DNA of 9,413 bases from Methanomicrobiales archaeon (lineage in GTDB: Archaea; Halobacteriota; Methanomicrobia; Methanomicrobiales; Methanoculleaceae). The position numbers and the translations under genes are program-made. Positions 1 through 5,647 of the stretch are shown here, in pieces (positions within the stretch are counted from its first letter, which is position 1; the number at the start of each line of letters is the position of its first letter). Where the stretch lies: NCBI GenBank assembly GCA_012510335.1, contig JAAZIF010000098.1, forward strand, positions 1 through 9,413, in the 5' to 3' direction. The notes below the pieces were generated by a model. That model was not told the origin of the DNA and searched no databases. It was given only the letters and a program-made list of their open reading frames with translations.

Positions 1-309
1 ATGATCACCGGGAAGCTCGCCGCGCAGGTAGCCTCTGAGTGCGTATCCACGGGCGACTGCTCGAAGGCGGCTCTGATGCCATATGACACCGGGTGGCGCG
101 CGTCCGGCATGGGTAAGTCCCTTGAGCGCAACTACAAGGTCAAGGAGTTCTTTATAGCCCTCGATGATAAGAGGTTTAACGTCCTCGCAGAATCGGTCGC
201 GAGCGTCGGCCTCGCGGAGTTCTCTGTCTCGGCGCTCGTCAGGGAACTGATCAAGCGCAATCCAAAGATGCTATTCGAGCTCAAAGCACTCAGAGATGCA
301 TTACGCTGA
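1..309 (+). CDS. Geranylgeranyl reductase-family FAD-dependent oxidoreductase, C-terminal part
   Basis: Only the last 102 codons are visible and the start lies upstream of the window. The ATG at position 1 is probably an internal methionine, because the first residues (MITGKLAAQVA) match the helix that follows the FAD-binding core in this family, where members read like 'SGRLAAQVA'. The segment after it, with GDCSKAALMPYDTGWR, matches the family pattern of an acidic/Gly turn followed by a Tyr and a Trp-Arg pair, then a helical C-terminal cap. In archaea such flavoproteins saturate the geranylgeranyl chains of membrane ether lipids or related isoprenoids. The catalytic and dinucleotide-binding parts are not in view, so the exact substrate cannot be stated. 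The gene ends inside the 3' end of the convergent trkA-like gene (9-base overlap). Confidence in the family is moderate to good, and low for the specific reaction. Confidence 0.72.
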   Translation: MITGKLAAQVASECVSTGDCSKAALMPYDTGWRASGMGKSLERNYKVKEFFIALDDKRFNVLAESVASVGLAEFSVSALVRELIKRNPKMLFELKALRDALR

Positions 310-966
310 CCGTTTCAGCTGCCGATTGAGGGTCTTAAGCGTCTCATTCTCGGCCTCTTTTTTTGTGAAGACCGTTATGATGTCCCCCGGCCTGATGCGG
401 ACCGCACCACTCGGTATGATCAGGTCTCCCCCGGCACGCCGTATGGCGATGAAGACATAGTTCCGGACATCGAGTTCCCGGATCTCGTGATCGACGATCG
501 GCGCCCCCCCCTCGGCGACTACCTCGAAGATGGTGCCCCCGGGGATCGAGGCGACCTGCTGGAGGTTCGGGCTCTTCGCCCAGTAGTAGAGCCGACTCGC
601 CACCAGTTCGTCGGGGTTCTCGCTGATCCTCACCCCGACCTCGTTGAAGAGATCGGAGTGCTCCTTCTGGTTGACGATCGAGACGACGTTTCTGACATCG
701 TAGCGCTTCGCGATCCAGCAGGTCATAAGGTTTACCGCATCATCGCTCGTGGTGGCGATCAGTGCGTCAGCCTGGTCGATCCCGGCATCCTCAAGCACCG
801 ACTTATCGGTCGAGTTCCCTATAACGGCAAGGACATCATAGTGCTCCAGGATCTCGCCCGCGCGCTCCTCGTTTCGGTCGATCACGACAACGGAATCGCC
901 GGCCTCTACAGCGATCGCGGTCAGGCTGCGGCCGATCCCACCAAGGCCGACGATGATTGTGTACAT
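301..966 (-). CDS. trkA: TrkA/RCK-type NAD-binding potassium-transport regulator
   Basis: This is a 221-residue soluble protein. Residues 1-125 form a Rossmann-type RCK-N domain: the glycine motif GLGGIG lies at 7-12 and an acidic residue (D30) ends the second strand, as expected for NAD(H) binding. Residues from about 136 to 215 form an RCK-C (TrkA-C) domain, with the typical PSGAVRIRPGD pattern at 185-195. Such proteins gate Trk/Ktr-type K+ transporters or related channels from the cytoplasmic side. No membrane partner is adjacent, so the partner must be encoded elsewhere. I chose the ATG at 966 because the protein then begins MYTIIVGLGG, as in the family. A TTG at 981 would add five residues but has no support. 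No Shine-Dalgarno sequence is near the ATG, while an AT-rich box centred about 28 bases upstream suggests a leaderless message. The gene is divergent from rnhB. Confidence 0.88.
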   Translation of the reverse strand: MYTIIVGLGGIGRSLTAIAVEAGDSVVVIDRNEERAGEILEHYDVLAVIGNSTDKSVLEDAGIDQADALIATTSDDAVNLMTCWIAKRYDVRNVVSIVNQKEHSDLFNEVGVRISENPDELVASRLYYWAKSPNLQQVASIPGGTIFEVVAEGGAPIVDHEIRELDVRNYVFIAIRRAGGDLIIPSGAVRIRPGDIITVFTKKEAENETLKTLNRQLKRSA

Positions 967-990
967 TCCATCTGGAGTCAACCCCTGCCA

Positions 991-998
991 TTAAAATA
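991..998. promoter_or_regulatory. Shared AT-rich TATA-like box between trkA and rnhB
   Basis: The sequence TTAAAATA is the only AT-rich block in the 55-base gap between the two divergent start codons. Its centre is about 28 bases from both the trkA ATG and the rnhB ATG. That is the usual archaeal distance from TATA box to transcription start, so each start codon would be at or near the 5' end of its mRNA. Bidirectional use is an inference from spacing only. Confidence 0.5.
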
Positions 999-1013
999 CA
1001 TTGCGGAAAAAAC

Positions 1014-1019
1014 AGGAGG
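1014..1019 (+). promoter_or_regulatory. AGGAGG Shine-Dalgarno-like site very close to the rnhB start
   Basis: AGGAGG is a perfect anti-16S match but ends two bases before the rnhB ATG, closer than the usual 5-9 bases. No in-frame alternative start lies at a better distance before the catalytic DEA motif (the next candidate, a GTG, encodes the valine of GVDEA). Either the site is used with poor spacing or it is incidental and the message is leaderless. Confidence 0.4.
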
Positions 1020-1021
1020 AT

Positions 1022-1672
1022 ATGATCTGCGGGGTGGATGAGGCGGAGAAGGGTTCGGTTCTCGGGCCGATGGTGGTCGCCGCCCTCGCCTGCCGGGAGG
1101 AAGAGGATCTCGCATCCCTCCCCATCCGGGACTCAAAGGCCCTCCGGCCGGGACAGCGTGAGGCGATCTATGAGATCCTCCTCCGCGACTTTCCGGTATC
1201 AATCGTCACCATCGACGCCGCCGGGATCGATGAGGTTAGGAGCAGGATGAGCATGAACGATTGCGTGGCAGAGCTCCACGCAGAAGCGATCATGAAGCTC
1301 AGGCCCCGGTCGGCCTACGTGGACGCCTGCGACGTGAACGCAGAACGTTACGGACGGAGGGTCGCAGGCTGCCTCGACTTCCCCTGCGATATCACATCCC
1401 GGCACCGGGCTGACGCCCTCTACCGGATCGTCGGCGCGGCGAGCATCGTCGCGAAGGTCACCCGGGACCGGGCTATCCGGGCTCTCGATGATGAGTACGG
1501 GAATGTCGGGAGCGGCTATCCCTCCGATGCGGTGACGATCGAATTCCTCAGGAGGTATGTCAGGAACCACGGGAACCCGCCGCCCTGTGCCCGCCGGAGC
1601 TGGAAGACGGTGGCAAACCTCAGCCAGAGAACGATCGCGGACTACCAGCAGGAGATCACATTCGGCCCATAG
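1022..1672 (+). CDS. rnhB: Ribonuclease HII
   Basis: This 216-residue protein cleaves RNA in RNA-DNA hybrids and at single ribonucleotides in DNA, acting in primer removal and ribonucleotide excision repair. The four acidic metal-binding residues of the family are visible: D6 and E7 in GVDEA, D101 in YVDACD and D131 in HRADA. The helix SIVAKVTRDR (141-150), the GYPSD block (165-169) with Tyr166, and the late SWKT (193-196) are also typical. Length fits archaeal RNase HII. One oddity is residue 9: the family reads DEAG(R/K)G, but here it is DEAEKG, so the first glycine of the GRG/GKG motif that contacts the ribose 2'-OH is Glu. The start is the ATG giving MICGVDEA. An AGGAGG lies only two bases before it, unusually close for a Shine-Dalgarno site. 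It is followed by the S2P-type protease gene after 40 bases. Confidence 0.95.
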   Translation: MICGVDEAEKGSVLGPMVVAALACREEEDLASLPIRDSKALRPGQREAIYEILLRDFPVSIVTIDAAGIDEVRSRMSMNDCVAELHAEAIMKLRPRSAYVDACDVNAERYGRRVAGCLDFPCDITSRHRADALYRIVGAASIVAKVTRDRAIRALDDEYGNVGSGYPSDAVTIEFLRRYVRNHGNPPPCARRSWKTVANLSQRTIADYQQEITFGP

Positions 1673-1681
1673 CGTGAAAGA

Positions 1682-1688
1682 TTATATG
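1682..1688 (+). promoter_or_regulatory. TATA box for the S2P-type protease gene
   Basis: TTATATG, preceded by the purine-rich GTGAAAGA (a plausible BRE), begins 10 bases after the rnhB stop. Its centre is 28 bases before the ATG at 1713. This predicts transcription starting at or next to the start codon, and so an independent leaderless transcript rather than only read-through from rnhB. Confidence 0.6.
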
Positions 1689-1712
1689 CCCCTTGCGCGC
1701 CAACCGTGAGTG

Positions 1713-3044
1713 ATGAGCTGGCTCCAGGTACTTCTCCTCCTCATTCTGGCTTACACCCTGATCGCCATCTACATCCGTGACCGCGGGCTGTTTCCTGATC
1801 ACATCATGTTCTTCGGCCCCATCATGGCGATCAAGACCGAGAAGGTCGGGTTCTTCGACTGGTTCCAGAAGTTCCGCCGGCCGCTCCGGGTCTATGCGAC
1901 GCTCGGCGTCATAATGGTCGTGGCGGTCTCGGTATTCATGACCCTCGCCCTGATCCTCGCGGTCCCCCAGCTCCTGGCGCACACCCCTGAGCCGACCGGG
2001 ATATATGACCCGAGAAACATACTCGCCATACCGGGGGTCAACCAGGCGATACCGATCACCGCGGCCGTCTTTGCCGGGCTTCTGCTCACGATCGTCATCC
2101 ATGAGTTCGGCCACGCGATCCTCGCCCGGGTCGAGGATATGCGGGTACGGAGCATGGGGCTTCTCGTCGCCGTAATCCCCATAGGCGCGTTCGTCGAACC
2201 CGACGAGGAGGATGTCGAGGTTGCGAAGGGGATGCCGAAGATCCGGATGTTTGGCGCCGGCATAACAAACAACATCGTCGCCGGCCTCCTCTGCTTCGGG
2301 CTTATGTTCCTCCTCATGGGGATGGCGACACCCCTCCCGGTCCCGCTCGTCCAGGGCGTCTACAAGGACTTCCCGGCGGCCGATGCGGGGCTCCAGGGCT
2401 ACTCGGTCATAACAGGAATAAACGGCGTCCCGGTTATGAGCCAGGATGATATAGCGGCGATCATGGACGGGACACGGCCCGGGGAGACGGTCACCCTGAC
2501 GGCCGAGAAGGACGGGATCGGGAGAACGTATACCCTCACACTCGCCGAGTGGCCGGAGGCGCTCGATGGTGACCGGGACACCGGGTTCATGGGGGTCTAC
2601 TACTATAGCGCGCCCCTGGTGAAGGAACATATCGGGAACGTCGCCGGTCTCGGCCTTCTCGCGCCGCTCTACCTGACTATAACCCCGATCGATGCCTTCA
2701 TACAGGGCAACACCCAGCAGCTCGCGATCCTGCTCGCCGATACCCCGGAGCAGGTGGCCTGGGAGGAGCCGTTCCCCTTATTCTGGGGCGCGGTCCACCT
2801 CGCGTTCTGGCTCGGGTGGTTCAACCTGCTGGTCGGTATGTTCAACGCCATACCGATCGTGCCGCTAGACGGCGGTTACATAATGAAAGAGGGGGTTGAG
2901 CGGTTCTTCGAGCGGCTGGGATGGTCCCGGTACGCAAACCGGGTCGTCGCCTCGATCAGCGGGTTTGTAACGGTGATGCTGATCCTCCTCATCACGATGC
3001 CGATGATCGCCGCGGCGGTACGGTTCGTCATGACCGTGTCGTGA
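1713..3044 (+). CDS. Site-2 protease-type (M50) zinc intramembrane metalloprotease with PDZ domain
   Basis: This is a 443-residue polytopic membrane protein of the M50 family, which cuts substrates within or next to the membrane, classically to release transcription factors or anti-sigma proteins. An N-terminal membrane helix (about 4-20) is followed by the GPIMAIKTEK block (35-44), a second helix (about 62-88), and the zinc motif HEFGH at 130-134, with E131 as catalytic base. A FGAGITNNIVAG segment (180-191) lies in the next helix. A PDZ-like domain spans roughly 212-282, with the GVYKDFPAADAGLQ...ITGINGVPV pattern. The last zinc ligand is D386 in NAIPIVPLDGG (378-388), followed by a C-terminal helix (about 412-440). 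All catalytic residues are present, so it should be active. The ATG at 1713 fits the TATA spacing; a GTG one codon earlier is possible. Its substrate is unknown. A presenilin-type protease lies about 1.7 kb downstream. Confidence 0.92.
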   Translation: MSWLQVLLLLILAYTLIAIYIRDRGLFPDHIMFFGPIMAIKTEKVGFFDWFQKFRRPLRVYATLGVIMVVAVSVFMTLALILAVPQLLAHTPEPTGIYDPRNILAIPGVNQAIPITAAVFAGLLLTIVIHEFGHAILARVEDMRVRSMGLLVAVIPIGAFVEPDEEDVEVAKGMPKIRMFGAGITNNIVAGLLCFGLMFLLMGMATPLPVPLVQGVYKDFPAADAGLQGYSVITGINGVPVMSQDDIAAIMDGTRPGETVTLTAEKDGIGRTYTLTLAEWPEALDGDRDTGFMGVYYYSAPLVKEHIGNVAGLGLLAPLYLTITPIDAFIQGNTQQLAILLADTPEQVAWEEPFPLFWGAVHLAFWLGWFNLLVGMFNAIPIVPLDGGYIMKEGVERFFERLGWSRYANRVVASISGFVTVMLILLITMPMIAAAVRFVMTVS

Positions 3045-3087
3045 TCCTTCTTCTCGCTGATGCGGTGCATTGGGCCGTTCACCCCTG

Positions 3088-3092
3088 TTTTT
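3088..3092 (+). terminator. Possible oligo-T terminator after the S2P-type gene
   Basis: A run of five T residues lies 44 bases after the stop codon. Archaeal RNA polymerase commonly terminates at oligo-T tracts without a hairpin. No other clear T-run follows before the convergent fen gene. A single short run is weak evidence. Confidence 0.3.
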
Positions 3093-3175
3093 GGGAAGTG
3101 ATAGCCTCGTGCGAAAAGCTTACGCCCGGGATTCAGGCTTCGCGAACCCCCGCTACATCACATGGACAATTGTTA

Positions 3176-3191
3176 GGGGAGACGCCTCCCC
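3176..3191. repeat. Perfect 6-bp hairpin with a tetraloop in the S2P/fen gap
   Basis: GGGGAG and CTCCCC form a perfect inverted repeat around an ACGC loop, preceded by the palindrome ACAATTGT at 3166-3173. It sits in the middle of the 275-base stretch 3045-3319, where I see no convincing gene on either strand. Reading frames here are short and lack family features. It could be a 3'-end structure of the S2P-type transcript or part of a small RNA. Confidence 0.4.
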
Positions 3192-3250
3192 CTCCACAAG
3201 ATCGTGCTGGTCTTTTCCGGGCGATCGGGACGTAGCATCATTTCCTGATC

Positions 3251-3292
3251 GCGCCCCGACCAGGCCATGCCCCCGCACCGTGAACGGGGCGC
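3251..3292. repeat. GC-rich 8-bp inverted repeat downstream of fen
   Basis: GCGCCCCG (3251-3258) and CGGGGCGC (3285-3292) are perfect reverse complements separated by 26 bases. On the minus strand the structure begins 28 bases after the fen stop, so it may mark the 3' end of the fen transcript. No T-run follows on the minus strand, so it is not a classical intrinsic terminator. Confidence 0.4.
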
Positions 3293-3319
3293 CGGATAGG
3301 ACTTTGTGCCCTGGGTATA

Positions 3320-4321
3320 TCAGAACCAGGCGTCGAGCGTCTTTTGCGCCGGCTTAACCGAGACCCTGGCAAGGGCAGCCCTGACCCGGTCTTCAGAGAA
3401 ATCGTAGCGTCCGCAGAGCATATCCACGATCCCTTCGGTATCCGGCTTCCTCCACTCGAGGGCATAATCATCGGTGGCCGGCGGGCTCAGGAAGAACTCC
3501 TGGATCGGTCCGGGATCAAAGTCGGGCAGCTTCTTGGCGATCAGGGATTCAAACTCACCACTGCGAACAACCTTTAAGGCTGTCTTGCCGCCGACACCCC
3601 GTATCCCGGGGTTAAAATCGGTTCCCACCAGTATGCCGATCTCGACGAGCTGCTCCCGCGTGATGCCGAGGCAGTCGAGGAGAGAAGAGAGAACGATCCG
3701 CTCGGGGTTTACCGTGATCGTCCGACCCCGCGCCCTTCTCCGGCCGCTGACCGTGAGGTTGCGCACCAATACCGGGGAACCGAATAGGAGCGAGTCGTAG
3801 TCCTGCGAGACCGCGTAGGTGACGCTCCCGCTCCTGACCATATGAGCCGCCTGCGCTTCACCTTCGCTCGGAGCCTGCACTACCGGGATCCCGAGCAGCC
3901 CGAGGAGTTCATGGGACGACTCGATGATATGCCGGTCGATCCGGGTCGATGCGGTTGCCTGCTTATACGCCTCCTCCATATCCCCCTCTTTCAGCGCCGC
4001 CTTCCAGGCGTCATTGGCTCGATCACGGACCTCCCGCCGCTGTTCGATCGTCTCCTGCTTGAACTCCGGGGATTTTCCGTCAAAGACGAAGACCGGCCGG
4101 ATACCCTTCTCAAGGAAGTTCGCCGTCCGGAAGAGGATGCCGGAGAGGTGCGAGGTGACCCGGCCCGCGCCGTTCATCAGCGGGGTGCCGTCGGGCTGCC
4201 TGATGATCGAGAGGAATTGGTAGAGCGCGTTATGGGCATCCACCGCGGCTGTGCCGGGAAGGTCGCCCCATGTCAGCGTCTCTTTGCAATCTATCAGAAT
4301 ATCGCGTATAGCAACGCCCAT
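3320..4321 (-). CDS. fen: Flap endonuclease 1 (FEN-1)
   Basis: This 333-residue structure-specific nuclease removes 5' flaps during Okazaki-fragment maturation and base-excision repair. The N-terminal nuclease block contains D28 (AVDAHN) and D81 (VFDGK). The internal block has E153 and E155 (PSEGEAQ), D174 and D176 (SQDYDSLLFG) and D235 (GTDFN). These seven acidic residues are the two-metal site of the family. A helix-hairpin-helix DNA-binding segment follows (about 238-250, GIRGVGGKTALK). The C-terminus, QKTLDAWF at 326-333, is a textbook PIP box for PCNA (Q, L and aromatic W-F at the right spacing). Length is normal. The start gives MGVAIRDIL, as in archaeal homologues, although no Shine-Dalgarno sequence is seen. 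It lies 40 bases downstream of the small membrane-protein gene on the same strand and may be cotranscribed with it. RNase HII, which acts in the same pathway, is encoded about 1.6 kb away. Confidence 0.97.
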   Translation of the reverse strand: MGVAIRDILIDCKETLTWGDLPGTAAVDAHNALYQFLSIIRQPDGTPLMNGAGRVTSHLSGILFRTANFLEKGIRPVFVFDGKSPEFKQETIEQRREVRDRANDAWKAALKEGDMEEAYKQATASTRIDRHIIESSHELLGLLGIPVVQAPSEGEAQAAHMVRSGSVTYAVSQDYDSLLFGSPVLVRNLTVSGRRRARGRTITVNPERIVLSSLLDCLGITREQLVEIGILVGTDFNPGIRGVGGKTALKVVRSGEFESLIAKKLPDFDPGPIQEFFLSPPATDDYALEWRKPDTEGIVDMLCGRYDFSEDRVRAALARVSVKPAQKTLDAWF

Positions 4322-4361
4322 GCATACTTACTCATGAGAGAGAGGTCATGAATGTGGCGGT

Positions 4362-4676
4362 TCACCGGTACATACGCCGGGAGAGACCGTCAACGATCCC
4401 CTCGATCTGGCTTATCGTGTTATCATATCTGGCGCTCATTGCCTTTCCCATCTCCTCCATGTTCACGCGCATGGTACGTTCCCGCTGCACGACGCTCTGT
4501 TCAAGTCGCGTGACCTTTAACCCGAGTGATATGAGCAACCCCCCAAGGGAGAGCATCATGAGCGTCGCAGCAACTGCAATGAGCAGATCCTGCCAGAACC
4601 GCATCACCAGCACGACGGTGGAGACCACCATCACGATGGTGAGAACAATGTCGCCGATGAGTTCGCGAATCTCCAT
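4362..4676 (-). CDS. Small two-helix membrane protein with C-terminal coiled coil, function unknown
   Basis: I do not recognise this 104-residue protein as a characterised family. Two hydrophobic segments, about 9-26 and 30-53, form a helical hairpin joined by the short RFWQD turn. Residues from about 55 to 104 are polar with heptad-like spacing of hydrophobic residues (VTRLEQSVV...MEEMGKAM...ISQIEGIVDGL) and probably form a cytoplasmic coiled coil. The frame is supported by its position: 40 bases before fen on the same strand, and an AT box (TTAATTAA) centred 26 bases before its ATG, which predicts a leaderless message. There is no Shine-Dalgarno sequence. It shares its promoter region with the divergent presenilin-type protease. 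A link to that protease as substrate or partner is only a guess. Confidence 0.75.
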   Translation of the reverse strand: MEIRELIGDIVLTIVMVVSTVVLVMRFWQDLLIAVAATLMMLSLGGLLISLGLKVTRLEQSVVQRERTMRVNMEEMGKAMSARYDNTISQIEGIVDGLSRRMYR

Positions 4677-4698
4677 ATTTTAAGATGATTGAGATGCA

Positions 4699-4706
4699 TT
4701 AATTAA
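4699..4706. promoter_or_regulatory. Palindromic TATA-like box shared by the small membrane protein and presenilin genes
   Basis: TTAATTAA reads the same on both strands. Its centre is 26 bases from the ATG at 4676 on the minus strand and 30 bases from the ATG at 4733 on the plus strand. It is only 18 bases from the alternative plus-strand ATG at 4721. The spacing favours 4733 as the presenilin start and suggests one bidirectional promoter with leaderless products. Confidence 0.55.
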
Positions 4707-4732
4707 CCTACCTAAAGTGAATGGAATTTTTT

Positions 4733-5647
4733 ATGATAAAGATACGCGACTGGCTGCCGCTTCTCGGGATGCCCCTGATGCTCTTCTCTGTCCAGGTAAT
4801 CGCTATCATCCTCGTCATGCCCATGCGGGCGGCGGGTCTTGTGGCATTCGAAGACCCCGAGTCGGTTGCAAATCCCCTGATTTTTATAGGGATGCTGCTC
4901 ATCTTCACGCTGGTGCTGCTCGCCCTGATCCGGATAGGAGGGCGGCGCTTCATCACCCTCTTCATCGGCTTTGCCATATTCATGACATTCCTCTACATAT
5001 TTGGCGCGCTCTTCACCCTCGTGCCCGGCGCGGCCGGCACTGCCGCCATAGGGACGGTCATCGCCGCCGGGGCGGCGACCGCGCTCCTCTACATCTACCC
5101 TGAGTGGTACGTCATCGACGTCCTCGGCGTGCTGATATCGGCCGGCATCGCATCCATATTCGGTATATCCCTCGCCATCCTGCCGGTACTCGTGCTTCTC
5201 GTGCTGCTCGCGGTCTACGACGCCATATCGGTTTACCGGACAAAACATATGATAACGCTCGCTGAAGGCGTCCTCGAAGCAAAGGCACCGATCATGGTCG
5301 TGGTTCCGAAGAGTACGGACTACTCGTTCCGCAAAGATACGCTCAACATGGGTGAAGGGGAGGAACGCGGCGCGTTTGTCATGGGCATGGGCGACCTGAT
5401 CATGCCCTCCATACTCGTGGCATCGTCGCACGTCTTCGTGGACGCGCCCGCAGTCCTCGGGCCCCTCTCCGCACCGACGCTCGGCGCTATGGCGGGATCG
5501 ATGGCAGGGCTTGCCCTGCTCCTCCACTTCGTCAATAAGGGTAAACCCCAGGCGGGTCTCCCGCCCCTGAACGGGGGTGCTATTCTGGGGTTTTTGATCG
5601 GGGCGGCTCTTGCAGGCTCGTATGCCTGGTGCTCTCTCTGTATCTGA
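4733..5647 (+). CDS. psh: Presenilin/signal-peptide-peptidase-type intramembrane aspartyl protease
   Basis: This 304-residue protein has about nine membrane helices and belongs to the GxGD family of presenilin and signal peptide peptidase, which cut peptide bonds inside the membrane. From the ATG at 4733 the two catalytic aspartates are D163 in VYDAIS (helix 6) and D221 in GMGD at 218-221 (helix 7), 58 residues apart. The helix-9 segment QAGLPPLNGG corresponds to the PAL motif (here P-P-L, 277-279). A hydrophilic loop (about 190-214, with KSTDYSFRK and GEGEERG) separates helices 6 and 7. From memory, the M. marisnigri protein whose structure was solved has catalytic D162 and D220 and starts near the same IRDWLPLLG block, which supports 4733. 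An ATG at 4721 would add MEFF. The gene end overlaps the convergent GTPase gene by 68 bases. The physiological substrate is unknown. Confidence 0.93.
   Translation: MIKIRDWLPLLGMPLMLFSVQVIAIILVMPMRAAGLVAFEDPESVANPLIFIGMLLIFTLVLLALIRIGGRRFITLFIGFAIFMTFLYIFGALFTLVPGAAGTAAIGTVIAAGAATALLYIYPEWYVIDVLGVLISAGIASIFGISLAILPVLVLLVLLAVYDAISVYRTKHMITLAEGVLEAKAPIMVVVPKSTDYSFRKDTLNMGEGEERGAFVMGMGDLIMPSILVASSHVFVDAPAVLGPLSAPTLGAMAGSMAGLALLLHFVNKGKPQAGLPPLNGGAILGFLIGAALAGSYAWCSLCI

Noticed and set aside
967..981. TTG start extending the TrkA-like protein by five residues
   Set aside because: The family begins directly at the first beta strand (MYTIIVGLGG), and the AT-box spacing fits the ATG at 966.
1001..1021. 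TTG start extending RNase HII by seven residues
   Set aside because: It lies only three bases after the predicted TATA box and upstream of the AGGAGG. The family starts at MICGVDEA.
1656..2630. Long minus-strand open frame of 324 codons opposite the S2P-type gene
   Set aside because: Its translation is dominated by Asp, Arg, Glu, His and Pro with no recognisable fold, as expected for the antisense of a GC-rich membrane-protein gene. The plus-strand frame has intact HEFGH and PLDGG motifs.
3111..3160. tRNA-like GGGGGTTCGCGA sequence on the minus strand of the gap
   Set aside because: It resembles a T-arm only superficially. No acceptor, D or anticodon stem can be paired around it.
3070..3357. 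Plus-strand open frame of 95 codons spanning the S2P/fen gap
   Set aside because: There is no ribosome-binding site or family resemblance, the composition is rich in Arg, Pro and Ser, and it runs into the 3' end of fen. It was kept only as a note in the gap finding.
4712..5527. Minus-strand open frame of 271 codons opposite the presenilin gene
   Set aside because: The composition is highly charged and repetitive (Asp, Glu, His, Arg), a mirror of hydrophobic codons on the other strand. It has no family features and covers the promoter of a convincing gene.
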